Shown here: positions 44,421 to 52,848 of the stretch, in pieces | Layout of the letters: each line of letters begins with the position of its first letter | Position numbering within the stretch: the stretch's first letter is position 1 | Origin: JBKHAJ01 sp964641125 | GTDB taxonomy: Bacteria > Spirochaetota > Spirochaetia > SPDA01 > CAZSGZ01 | NCBI GenBank assembly: GCA_964641125.1 | Contig: CAZXMO010000006.1 | Span: 15,697 to 79,696, forward strand | Direction of reading: 5' to 3' | DNA length: 64,000 bases | Notes under the pieces: model-generated | Database searches by the model: none | What the model saw: the letters and a program-made list of their open reading frames with translations, nothing else | Told to the model about the DNA's origin: nothing | Translations under genes and position numbers: made by a program

Positions 44421-45527
44421 CTACTGAGGTAGGATTATGGTGTGCAGGCGGATGTCTCTCTCCTCGGCTCCGGCATAGACCATCTCCTTGGTCACCTTTC
44501 CCCGGGGTCTCGGATGAGCCGGGGCGTCTCCGATAAGGATGATCCGCCGGTCCTCCGCCCTCCAGGGATATTCCTCCACGGCGGCATAGAGCGCCTCGTA
44601 GACGGCTTCGGGAATGTCACGTCCCCCGAGCACCCGAATAGCGTCGAGGTCGGCCTGGAGCCCTCCTAATCCGTCACGGAAGGGACTCGATCTGACTAAG
44701 TACTGCTCCATGTAATCCCTGTAGAGAACCAGTCCGAACCTCAAGACTTCGAAGCGGGCGGTGTGCTTCTCCAGGAGGGGGACTAAGAGCTCCCGGAGGT
44801 AGGGGATGTTATCCTCCATGCTCTTGGTGGTATCCAGGGCCAGGACCAGATCCAGGGTTCTTCCCTCGCACTCCCCTATTATCGTCCCGATCTCGTCCAC
44901 CATATCCTCGTACCCCCGGGAAAAAACGGTCGTCCCCCGCCCCTCCTTGGCGATTTCCGTGAAATTCTCCACGGTGTCCTCCATGTAGTTCCCCTCGGGG
45001 GGGCCCTCCATGGGTTTCTGCACGACCTTGAGAACGAAGGGATTGTCCGCGTACACCCCCTCGTAATCGGCGTAGGGCTTCTCGAAGGCACGGATGTTGA
45101 GCCAGGTCCCGTCGAGAACCATTAGCTCCCCCTGCCGGGACCAGGGATAGCCGTAGATGACAACATAGGGGACGAAAATCCGAAAGGCCTCACCGAACTC
45201 TTCGTCCGGTTCGCCGGTGGAGTCTACTAAAGAGTAGATTCCCGCCTCCGGGTCCAGAAACTCGCCGTCGAGCTTCCGCCGCTCATCGCCGTTTAAGGGG
45301 TGATATTCGGGATTGCGCAGGGTATAGGAATGGACCCGCATATCCGGGTCCGCGGTGGATTCGGTCAGCAGTATCGAACCGATATCATCGGTCTTCTTGA
45401 CGGTAAGGATATATCCGCCTTCGAGGCTCTGCTCGATTCTCAAGTGATCGGAGGGAATGTTCAGGTCCGCGGAGAGGGACCCGCAGGCGGTCAAGAAAAG
45501 AGCCGTGAGTATAGAGAGACGCTTCAT
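44421..45527 (-). CDS. VWA-domain lipoprotein
   Basis: 368 residues from the ATG at 45527 with AAGGG; the signal peptide ends in lipobox LTAC. After a beta-rich N-terminal region lies a von Willebrand A domain with the metal-site motif DTTKS, then the LVLYRDY strand and the IILIGDAPAH loop. Such proteins are envelope adhesion or scaffold proteins. The longer frame upstream crosses the next gene and was rejected. It follows a small secreted protein gene (45578-46093) on the same strand. Confidence 0.8.
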   Translation of the reverse strand: MKRLSILTALFLTACGSLSADLNIPSDHLRIEQSLEGGYILTVKKTDDIGSILLTESTADPDMRVHSYTLRNPEYHPLNGDERRKLDGEFLDPEAGIYSLVDSTGEPDEEFGEAFRIFVPYVVIYGYPWSRQGELMVLDGTWLNIRAFEKPYADYEGVYADNPFVLKVVQKPMEGPPEGNYMEDTVENFTEIAKEGRGTTVFSRGYEDMVDEIGTIIGECEGRTLDLVLALDTTKSMEDNIPYLRELLVPLLEKHTARFEVLRFGLVLYRDYMEQYLVRSSPFRDGLGGLQADLDAIRVLGGRDIPEAVYEALYAAVEEYPWRAEDRRIILIGDAPAHPRPRGKVTKEMVYAGAEERDIRLHTIILPQ

Positions 45528-45577
45528 ATCCCTTCTAGTATCGGCCGAAGCTGCGCGGCGGTTTACGAGAAGCCGTC

Positions 45578-46093
45578 CTACTGAAACCTCAATACCGCGG
45601 GAAGAGGGACTATCCGTTCCTTCCCGGTAATACCTAAGAAATAGGTAAGCCTCGCCAGGAACACCTCGATAAACCTGCACGGAGACCCCTCATCTATCCG
45701 GGCGGGGAATACGAAAAAGACCTTCCACCCCCGTTCATCCTCGTAGTAGAGGACCAGGTCCCTCCGTTCGGGGAGCCGGGCAAGGGGCGTGCCCGCGCAG
45801 GGGTAGGAACCCCAGCTGTCCCTGACGGCAATCGGCTCCTCGGTATAGAAGACCCGGACGGTAATATCCTCGTAGGAGTATTCTCCGTAAAAGCTGGGGA
45901 TGGCGTTGGGATAGAGAACCGAAATTCCCCGGCGGAATTCCGGACCCTTGATAAGCAGTCCCACGGAGGGCTCTTCCCGGTTTTCCTGAGCGTAGAGGGG
46001 CGCCGGGGCGGAAATCGATACAAGGGGAGCAAAAACCAATAACAAAATCAGAATTCCGCGGCTCGAGGCAGTCCACCTCTTGGTTACGGACAC
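45578..46093 (-). CDS. Secreted protein of unknown function
   Basis: 171 residues. An N-terminal signal peptide ends near LYAQ. The remainder is beta-rich with several aromatic residues and no known domain. The stop lies 50 bases before the VWA lipoprotein ATG. The neighbours (VWA protein and GlmS) hint only at an envelope role. No motif seen. Confidence 0.6.
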   Translation of the reverse strand: MSVTKRWTASSRGILILLLVFAPLVSISAPAPLYAQENREEPSVGLLIKGPEFRRGISVLYPNAIPSFYGEYSYEDITVRVFYTEEPIAVRDSWGSYPCAGTPLARLPERRDLVLYYEDERGWKVFFVFPARIDEGSPCRFIEVFLARLTYFLGITGKERIVPLPAVLRFQ

Positions 46094-46105
46094 TCTATGA
46101 CGCCT

Positions 46106-47929
46106 CTACTCCACCGTAACGCTCTTGGCGAGATTCCGGGGCTGGTCGACGTTCCGTCCGAGCTCGAGGGCGCAATAGTAGGCAAAGAGCTGCAGAGGAA
46201 CGACTAGGAGGAAGGGATACATGATCTCGTCCGCCTTGGGAATAAAGAAGACGTCGTCGGCGATCTGTTCGACTTCCCTGTCCCCTTCCACGGCCAGGGC
46301 GATAACCTTGCCCCTGCGGGCTTTGACCTCCTTGAGGTTGGAAAGGACCTTGTCCCTGAGCTCGTCGTCGGGGACTAAGAAGAAGCTCGGGGTCTTTTCA
46401 TTTATCAGCGCTATCGGGCCGTGCTTGATCTCCGCCGCGCAGTATCCCTCGGCGTGAATATATGCGATCTCCTTGAGCTTCAACGCCCCTTCCAGGGCCA
46501 CGGGATAGTTGATCCCCCGCCCTAGAAAGAGAAAATTCTCCGCACCGGCGTATTTCTTGGCGAGATCTCGCATCTTTTCCTTGTTCCCGAGAATCCACCG
46601 GATCTGCTCGGGAAGGAGCTCTAGGTTTCGGATGTATTTGAGGCCGTCCGAGAAGGACATGTCCCGCATCCGGGCCATGATGAGGGTAAAGATGTAGAAG
46701 GCTACCAGCTGGGAGGTAAAGGCCTTGGTGGAGGCTACGGCGATCTCCGGCCCCGAATGGATGTAGACCCCTCCGTCCGATTCCCTCGGAATGGTGGAAC
46801 CGACCACGTTACAGATCCCTAAGACCGTACCCCCCTTTCGCTGGAGCTCCCGCATGGCGTAGAGGGTATCCGCCGTCTCCCCCGACTGGGATACCGCGAA
46901 ATAGAGGGAGTTACGCTCCACGACGGGGTTCTTGTAGCGTACCTCCGAGCTCAAATCGGCCTGGGCGGGGATTCGGGCTATGTTTTCCAGGAGATAGCCC
47001 CCGACCATTCCCGCGTAGCTCGAGGTCCCCGCGGCGATAATCTTGATCCGTTCCAGGTTTAAGAGTTCCTTGTTGGTCAGATTGAGCCCGCCCAGGTGTC
47101 CGGTAGCGGTTTCCTTGTCGAGGCGTCCCCGCATGGCCCGCTCTATCGATTCGGGCTGCTCGTGGATCTCCTTCTCCATGAAGTGCTCGTATCCGGCCTT
47201 CTCGATCTCCTCGAGCTCCCACTCGATGTGGTTAACGGTCTTGCAGACGCTCTGGTCGCGATGATCGGTGGTTACATACGTTTCCGGGGTGATCACCACA
47301 ATCTCTCCGTCCTCCAGATAGACCGCCTCCCGAGTGTGGGCCATAACCGCGGTGACGTCGCTTGCAAGGAACATCTCGTCCTTCCCGATCCCCACCACCA
47401 GGGGACTCCCGTTCCTCGCCCCCACGATCCTCATCGGCTCGTCGGCGTGGACACAGGCTATCCCGTAGGTCCCCTTCACGAGCGAGACGGCCCTGCGGAC
47501 GGCCTTCTCCAGGTTTCCCTCGTAATATTTTCCGATCAAGTGGGCTATGACCTCGCTGTCGGTATCGGTGACGAAGATGTCCCCCTCGCTCACCAACATA
47601 TCCCGGAGGCTCGTGTAGTTCTCGATAATTCCGTTATGGACGATGGCGATCTTGCCCGTAGTGTCGGTGTGGGGATGGGCGTTGACGTCGTTGACCTCTC
47701 CATGGGTGGCCCAGCGGGTGTGACCGATTCCGAAACTCCCCGGAAAATCGTCGGGAACAATGCTTCTCAGATCTTTTATCTTACCTTTCTTTTTGAGCAC
47801 CTGAAGTGTGGCATCCATGCCTACGCAGATTCCCGCGCTGTCGTACCCCCGGTACTCGAGGCGCCTCAACCCCTCTAAGAGGACCTTCGAAGCCTGCTTC
47901 TCGCCTACATACCCGACTATTCCGCACAT
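46106..47929 (-). CDS. glmS: Glutamine-fructose-6-phosphate aminotransferase
   Basis: 607 residues, the usual length. The nucleophile is Cys2 of MCGIVGYVG. The glutaminase domain has the HTRWATHG motif near 71-78; two SIS sugar-isomerase domains follow, with SGETADTLYA and GRGINYPVALEGALK. It makes glucosamine-6-phosphate, the first step to UDP-GlcNAc. GAAGG lies before the ATG. There is no room for a glmS ribozyme: the Crp-like gene ends 33 bases upstream. Confidence 0.97.
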   Translation of the reverse strand: MCGIVGYVGEKQASKVLLEGLRRLEYRGYDSAGICVGMDATLQVLKKKGKIKDLRSIVPDDFPGSFGIGHTRWATHGEVNDVNAHPHTDTTGKIAIVHNGIIENYTSLRDMLVSEGDIFVTDTDSEVIAHLIGKYYEGNLEKAVRRAVSLVKGTYGIACVHADEPMRIVGARNGSPLVVGIGKDEMFLASDVTAVMAHTREAVYLEDGEIVVITPETYVTTDHRDQSVCKTVNHIEWELEEIEKAGYEHFMEKEIHEQPESIERAMRGRLDKETATGHLGGLNLTNKELLNLERIKIIAAGTSSYAGMVGGYLLENIARIPAQADLSSEVRYKNPVVERNSLYFAVSQSGETADTLYAMRELQRKGGTVLGICNVVGSTIPRESDGGVYIHSGPEIAVASTKAFTSQLVAFYIFTLIMARMRDMSFSDGLKYIRNLELLPEQIRWILGNKEKMRDLAKKYAGAENFLFLGRGINYPVALEGALKLKEIAYIHAEGYCAAEIKHGPIALINEKTPSFFLVPDDELRDKVLSNLKEVKARRGKVIALAVEGDREVEQIADDVFFIPKADEIMYPFLLVVPLQLFAYYCALELGRNVDQPRNLAKSVTVE

Positions 47930-47961
47930 ACTACCGTCCTTCTATCCGTATTATTCTTAAA

Positions 47962-48588
47962 TTATCGGCTCATTCCCGAAAGGCTCATGAGTTTTTCCGC
48001 ATTCATCAGGGTGATCGTATTCCCCGTTATTTGAATAATATCACCCTTGCCGAATTTTTCGAGGTATTGGGAAATTCTTTCGGCGGGGATTTCGAGGCTT
48101 AAGGAGAGCTCCCGGACGGTCTTCATCTTGTCGAGGACGGCGTTTCCCGACTCGGAAAATGCGTAATGAAGATTCAAGGCGATAAGACCTTCTTCGTCCC
48201 GTTTCTTGAGGTGATGGATCTGCTGATTGGCCTGCTGAAGCCTCCGGCAGAGCTTGTCGATGATATTCAACGCGATCTTCGCGTTCTTTTCGATCATCCC
48301 CAAAAAGCCCTTCCGGTCGAACTCGAGAAGCCGGGCCGTATCCCCCACGGTGGCGGTGGCGCTGCGCAGGGTCCTGCTGACCAAGGCCATCTCGCCGAAA
48401 AACTCTCCCTTTCCGAGAACGGCCAAGGTATAATCGGTATTGTCGATGTTCTTGCTTATCCGGACGGTCCCGTCCTGGATGATGTACATCTTGTCGCCTT
48501 CTTCCCCCTCCCGGAAGATGATCTTTCCCGCATCGTAGGTTTTCCCGTACTTTTCGAATAACGCGTTTTCCGCCATACCTTCGATCAT
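47962..48588 (-). CDS. Crp/Fnr-like cyclic-nucleotide-binding protein
   Basis: 208 residues from the ATG at 48588, with GGGGAAG upstream; another ATG at 48576 is possible. The cNMP-binding jelly roll has IIFREGEEGDKMY, GEFFGEMALVSRTLRSATA and LLEFDRKGF. A helix-turn-helix-like C-terminal domain (about 150-205) contains the VRELSLSLEIPAERISQYL segment. It may be a Crp-like regulator; the window has a TGTGA-N6-TCACA site at 38052-38067, but nothing links them. It is probably cotranscribed with glmS. Confidence 0.85.
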   Translation of the reverse strand: MIEGMAENALFEKYGKTYDAGKIIFREGEEGDKMYIIQDGTVRISKNIDNTDYTLAVLGKGEFFGEMALVSRTLRSATATVGDTARLLEFDRKGFLGMIEKNAKIALNIIDKLCRRLQQANQQIHHLKKRDEEGLIALNLHYAFSESGNAVLDKMKTVRELSLSLEIPAERISQYLEKFGKGDIIQITGNTITLMNAEKLMSLSGMSR

Positions 48589-48652
48589 AAACCGACTTCC
48601 CCGTTGAAGCAAGGGAAGGGATGAGGTTGTCTCACCTTACAGGAGGCTTGAT

Positions 48653-49711
48653 ATGAAAACGGATAATCGACGGTCGGCGGCGGGACTGCACGGATGGACG
48701 GCGAAGGTGACCCTTCTGCTCATGGCGGTCCTTCTCGCCGGGTGCCTGCCGGTCTCGGACTTGAGGGAGATCGATGAGTTCGACCTCCGCCCCCCGGCCC
48801 TTCTCGGGATATCGGTCCCTTCCGCGAGGGAGGTCAGGCTCGCCTTCGACCAGGAGGTGAGGGTCGAGACCGGGGATGTGAGGATTACCCCGGCTCTTTC
48901 CCTCGGCGGGATCGAAACGCGGGGAAGTGAAGTTCTTCTTACCCTCGGGGAAAACCAGGCCTTGGGGGTCGAATACTATCTCGAGGGGCGGGTGGAAGAC
49001 GAAAACGGCAACAGCATGAGCTTCATTACACCCTTCTACGGCTACAATCCCCGGGTCCCGGGGCTGATTATCAATGAATTCACCACCCAGGGCTCGGGAA
49101 ACCACCCCGACCTGACGGAGCTCGCGGTCTTGAGCGGGGGAAATCTGGCGGGGGTTACCCTCTACGAGGGAACGCGGGAGGATTTCGCTCAGAAAAAAGT
49201 CCTTCCGCCCCTCGAGGTCGCGGGAGGAGATTACATCCTCATCCACTTCAAGCCCCAGGGGATACCCGAGGAGATCGACGAAACGGAGAGCCCCGACGAA
49301 TCGGGGGGCCTCGACGCTTCTCCCGGGGCGTGGGATTTCTGGGTCGTCGGGGGAAGCGGGCTCTCGGGAAACAACGGGGTTCTCGCCCTGTACGCCTCAC
49401 CCTCGGGGGGCCTCATCGACGGGGTCCTCTACAGCAACCGGACCTCCGCCTCCGATGATCGATACCGGGGCTTCGGCTCGACAAGGGTATTGGATAGGGC
49501 GGAAAATCTGTATGAAGAAGGGGGATGGGTTGCCGCGGGGGAGCTCATCGCTCCGGAGGACGCGATCGATCCCGATCCGAGCACCGCGACCCGGTCGATG
49601 TGCAGAGACAGCTCGGGCACCGACACCGACTCCCGGAACGACTGGCACATCGTTCCTACCGGAGGGTACACCTTCGGCGGAGTCAACAGCGACGATGTAT
49701 ATGTGCCGTAA
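48653..49711 (+). CDS. Lipoprotein with a lamin-tail-like domain
   Basis: 352 residues after AGGAGG. The signal peptide ends in lipobox LAGC. A bacterial Ig-like region (about 40-125) precedes a lamin-tail-like beta sandwich, recognisable by GLIINEFTTQGSGNHPD, ELAVLSGG and YILIHF. The C-terminus is Ser/Thr/Asp-rich. LTD domains in bacteria are extracellular and often sit next to nucleases or adhesins; no enzyme domain is visible. It converges with trxA with a 14-base gap. Confidence 0.75.
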   Translation: MKTDNRRSAAGLHGWTAKVTLLLMAVLLAGCLPVSDLREIDEFDLRPPALLGISVPSAREVRLAFDQEVRVETGDVRITPALSLGGIETRGSEVLLTLGENQALGVEYYLEGRVEDENGNSMSFITPFYGYNPRVPGLIINEFTTQGSGNHPDLTELAVLSGGNLAGVTLYEGTREDFAQKKVLPPLEVAGGDYILIHFKPQGIPEEIDETESPDESGGLDASPGAWDFWVVGGSGLSGNNGVLALYASPSGGLIDGVLYSNRTSASDDRYRGFGSTRVLDRAENLYEEGGWVAAGELIAPEDAIDPDPSTATRSMCRDSSGTDTDSRNDWHIVPTGGYTFGGVNSDDVYVP

Positions 49712-49725
49712 AATCTTGGCCGCGT

Positions 49726-50049
49726 CTACAGGTGATCGGAGAAGAGGGCGACGATATCATCCTTCGATCCGGCGCCTACTTTCTGTGCCGTGACTTCACC
49801 GGATTTGAAGAGTATCATTGTGGGTATGCTCACCACGTTGTATTTGGAGGCGAGGTCGGTCCCCTGGTCAACGTTGAACTTTCCTACTTTGAGCTTTCCT
49901 TGATACTCGTCTGAGATCTCCTCGAGTATCGGAGCGACCATCTTACAGGGGACGCACCAATCCGCCCAGAAGTCCACCAGCACGGGGATATCCGATTTAA
50001 GGACCTCTTCGTCGAAGTTGTCCGGAGTTAACGTAACTTCAGATGCCAT
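49726..50049 (-). CDS. trxA: Thioredoxin
   Basis: 107 residues, canonical thioredoxin fold with the active site WCVPCK (C at about 31 and 34) in place of the usual WCGPC, so the redox potential may be shifted. The cis-proline loop IPTMILF is present. The ATG overlaps the stop of the gene at 50039 by 11 bases, and that gene overlaps trpA, so trxA appears to be the last gene of the trp transcript. Confidence 0.93.
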   Translation of the reverse strand: MASEVTLTPDNFDEEVLKSDIPVLVDFWADWCVPCKMVAPILEEISDEYQGKLKVGKFNVDQGTDLASKYNVVSIPTMILFKSGEVTAQKVGAGSKDDIVALFSDHL

Positions 50050-50839
50050 GTTCCCTTTCCTCCATAAAGCGTGGTTTCAGATCGTGCAAACGAAAATCGC
50101 TTATAATACTATGTACCGAATCGTAAATAGTTTCCACCCGTTTTTTCTCTTCCTCCTCGATAAATTCCTTGTTCGTTACATCTTTCAAGAATAGGGCTAT
50201 CCTATGAAGGAAAAAAGAACCCCTCAGGATACATCTCTGCCCCTCCCGTTCCAGGGCGTCCCAATCCCGGGGAAATCTTTCCAAGTACCTGCAGTAGGTA
50301 GAGAGGACCGGAGGGTACGGGTCGCGCCGGGGCACGCAGAGCTCCTCCGCTTCCGCCTCCAGGTGGTTCCGGGTCTCGTAGAGGACCGAAAAGGCGGGAC
50401 GGCGCAGAAGCTCCGACACGGTCCCCCAGTACCGTTTGTCGAACTCCGCCAAAGCCCCGAAGAGTTTCTCGACATCGGAAGAGGCGTCGGATCCCAAGGA
50501 GAGCTCAGGATAGTGCTCTATCCTCTTCCGGTTCTCCTCCATAATGCGGTCGGCGAAGCCCACCTTTCGGGTTACGTCATCCCGCGGGGGAGGCGGTTCC
50601 GCGGACGCGGCGGCACGATCCTCCTCCCGCTGAAGGAGCTGCCGGATAACGGAAAACTCGGCGAAGAGGAACCCGTCCAAATCGATTCGGGACTTCAGAG
50701 CGTCCCGGTACCGTTCTTCGAAGCCGTTTTTTACCGAAAAGGGCTTGGAATATCGTATAATATAGTCGTTATAGAGGCTTCTAATCCGTTCGATCGCCGC
50801 CGCGGTTTCCTCTGGAGTCAGTTTTTTCTTCTTCATCAT
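50039..50839 (-). CDS. Helical protein of unknown function, tail of the trp operon
   Basis: 266 residues starting with ATG ATG at 50839 and a very lysine-rich beginning (MMKKKKL). It is mostly helical with charged coiled stretches near the ends and no membrane segment. The start lies 59 bases inside trpA, in another frame, so expression should depend on trpA translation. No domain recognised; the fixed position between trpA and trxA is the main clue. Confidence 0.7.
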   Translation of the reverse strand: MMKKKKLTPEETAAAIERIRSLYNDYIIRYSKPFSVKNGFEERYRDALKSRIDLDGFLFAEFSVIRQLLQREEDRAAASAEPPPPRDDVTRKVGFADRIMEENRKRIEHYPELSLGSDASSDVEKLFGALAEFDKRYWGTVSELLRRPAFSVLYETRNHLEAEAEELCVPRRDPYPPVLSTYCRYLERFPRDWDALEREGQRCILRGSFFLHRIALFLKDVTNKEFIEEEEKKRVETIYDSVHSIISDFRLHDLKPRFMEEREHGI

Positions 50840-51596
50840 CCCCGTTCATGAGCGCCAAAATACTTCGATACATTATATTATATAGCATTTTTGGTGATGC
50901 TTGAACGGACTTTTCGATCTTTTCCACAAAAAAGCTTCCCACAACCAAGGCATGGACCAGGGGGGAAAGGGCCCTGATCTGATCACGGGTGCGGATTCCG
51001 AATCCGCCTAGGATCTTCGCCCCGGTCCTCCGTCTCAGGTCTTCGAGGAAAGGGGCCGCCCCCTTCTCGTCGGTAGCCGTCCCGGTTATACCGGTTCTTA
51101 AGCTCGCGTAGAGGTAAGGGGAACCTTCGGTGAGGATCCTTTCGAGCCTCCTCTCGTCGAGCGAGGGGGCGACCACGGGGAGTGCGGGAACCCCCGTTTC
51201 CCTCCCGCATTGATACAACCCCTCGTCGCTCCCGGGAACCAGATCAGGAACGATAAGCCCGGATGCGCCGGAACGCCGTGCATCCCGGACAAAGCGGCGT
51301 ACCCCCCTGGCGTAGACGGTCCCGGCGTATCCCATAATAAACACCGGACGTTTCGTGGTACTTACAATTTCTTCTACCAGAGCGAATCCGCCGTCTAAGG
51401 TAAATCCGGCCTTCAGCGCCCGGTCGCAGGCGGTCTGAATGACGGGCCCGTCGGCGGAGGGATCGCTGTAGGGAAACTGCACCTCTAGATAGTCGGCTCC
51501 CCCCGCGGCGAGCCCCCGGGCGATCTGCAGACAGCAGTCGCGGCTCGGATACTCGGCCACGAGGTGCGCCATGATCCTAGATACATCACCGGCCAT
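50781..51596 (-). CDS. trpA: Tryptophan synthase alpha chain
   Basis: 271 residues, TIM barrel. The catalytic region reads YLEVQFPYSDPSADGP, with the general-base Glu and the Asp of the ADGP loop. The beginning MAHLVAEYPS differs from the usual VAFVTAGDP, so it belongs to a divergent TrpA branch. The true start may be the ATG at 51572. It overlaps trpB by 11 bases. The C-terminus is extended by about 20 polar residues read through the start of the next gene. Confidence 0.93.
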   Translation of the reverse strand: MAGDVSRIMAHLVAEYPSRDCCLQIARGLAAGGADYLEVQFPYSDPSADGPVIQTACDRALKAGFTLDGGFALVEEIVSTTKRPVFIMGYAGTVYARGVRRFVRDARRSGASGLIVPDLVPGSDEGLYQCGRETGVPALPVVAPSLDERRLERILTEGSPYLYASLRTGITGTATDEKGAAPFLEDLRRRTGAKILGGFGIRTRDQIRALSPLVHALVVGSFFVEKIEKSVQASPKMLYNIMYRSILALMNGDDEEEKTDSRGNRGGDRTD

Positions 51597-52848
51597 GGGT
51601 TTTCTCCTCCGGTCGGGACCCCGCGGCCGACGCCGCGAGGACCTCCGCCTCGTCTCTCAGGTACTTCCTCCACTCCTCGGGCTGGATTTCGGGGGCGCAG
51701 ATGAACAGATCCTTATCACCCCGCCCCGACATGTTGACGATAACCGCCTGCCCCGGTTCGTAGCCGGGAAGAAGCCTCATCGCCGCGGCGCCGGCATGGG
51801 CCGATTCCAGAGCGAAGACGATACCCTCTTCCCGGGCGAAGAAGCGGACCGCATCGACGGCCTCCCGGTCGGAGGCGGTGGTAAACTCGATTCGCCCGGT
51901 CTCCCCGCAGCGGGCCAGCTCCGGACCGATGCCGGGATAGTCGAGGCCCGCGCTTATGCTGTGGGTCGGCTGGACCTGGCCGTCGTCGTCGAGGAGAAAG
52001 AAGCTCTTGTATCCCTGGACTATCCCCTCCCGGCCCTCTCCGGACATCCTCGAGGCGTGATTTCCTATACCGGCGCCCCGCCCTCCGGCCTCGACCCCGA
52101 TCAGGCGGGGATGCTCCTCGTCGAGATAGGGGCTGAAAAATCCCACCGCATTCGATCCTCCCCCGACACAGGCAATGAGCGCCCGGACGTCCAGTCCCCG
52201 CCTCCCGGCCTCCGCGGCGGTTTCCTCTCCCACCACGGACTGGAAGAACCGGACCATTCCCGGATAGGGGGCGGGGCCTAAGGCGGAACCGATACAGTAA
52301 TGGGTCGTCTCGAAGCTTCCCGCCCAATCCCTGAGGGCCTCATTGACGGCGTCCTTGAGGGTACGCGACCCCGTACCGACCGGGACCACCCGCGCCCCGT
52401 AGAGCTCCATCCAGAACACGTTCGGCCTCTGCCTGCGGATATCCACCTCCCCCATATAGACGGTGCACTCGAGTCCCAGCTTCGCGCAGACCGCGGCGAC
52501 GGCCACCCCGTGCTGCCCCGCTCCGGTTTCGGCGATGATCCGGGTCTTACCCATCCGCTTCGCCAGGAGCGCCTGCCCCGCGGCATTGTTGATCTTGTGG
52601 GCCCCGGTATTCGCGAGCCCCTCGAGCTTGATATAGAGGTCCCCCCCGCCGAGCCGCTTCGAAGCATTCGCGGCATGCAGGAGGGGGGTGGGCCTTCCGA
52701 TGTAGGTGCGCGCGAAGTCTTGGACCTCCTCATGAAAAGAGGCGTCCGCCTCCGCGGCACGGAAGGTCCGGTCGAGCTCGTCGAGGGCCCGGCGGAGGAC
52801 CTCCGCAACGTATCGTCCGCCGAATCGTCCGTAGTAATCTCTATCCAT
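51586..52848 (-). CDS. trpB: Tryptophan synthase beta chain (TrpB1)
   Basis: 420 residues from the ATG at 52848; the longer frame runs through trpF and was rejected. PLP lysine K85 in GAHKINN, ETGAGQHGVA at 107-116, and the CVGGGSNAVG phosphate loop identify TrpB1, the partner of TrpA. It overlaps trpCF by 8 bases and trpA by 11. A separate TrpB2 is at 38173. Confidence 0.96.
   Translation of the reverse strand: MDRDYYGRFGGRYVAEVLRRALDELDRTFRAAEADASFHEEVQDFARTYIGRPTPLLHAANASKRLGGGDLYIKLEGLANTGAHKINNAAGQALLAKRMGKTRIIAETGAGQHGVAVAAVCAKLGLECTVYMGEVDIRRQRPNVFWMELYGARVVPVGTGSRTLKDAVNEALRDWAGSFETTHYCIGSALGPAPYPGMVRFFQSVVGEETAAEAGRRGLDVRALIACVGGGSNAVGFFSPYLDEEHPRLIGVEAGGRGAGIGNHASRMSGEGREGIVQGYKSFFLLDDDGQVQPTHSISAGLDYPGIGPELARCGETGRIEFTTASDREAVDAVRFFAREEGIVFALESAHAGAAAMRLLPGYEPGQAVIVNMSGRGDKDLFICAPEIQPEEWRKYLRDEAEVLAASAAGSRPEEKTHGR

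Noticed and set aside
44421..45680. 419-residue version of the VWA protein
   Set aside because: The extra 51 residues precede a normal signal peptide and overlap the upstream gene.
47930..47961. glmS ribozyme or riboswitch
   Set aside because: Only about 30 bases lie between the genes, too short for the ribozyme.
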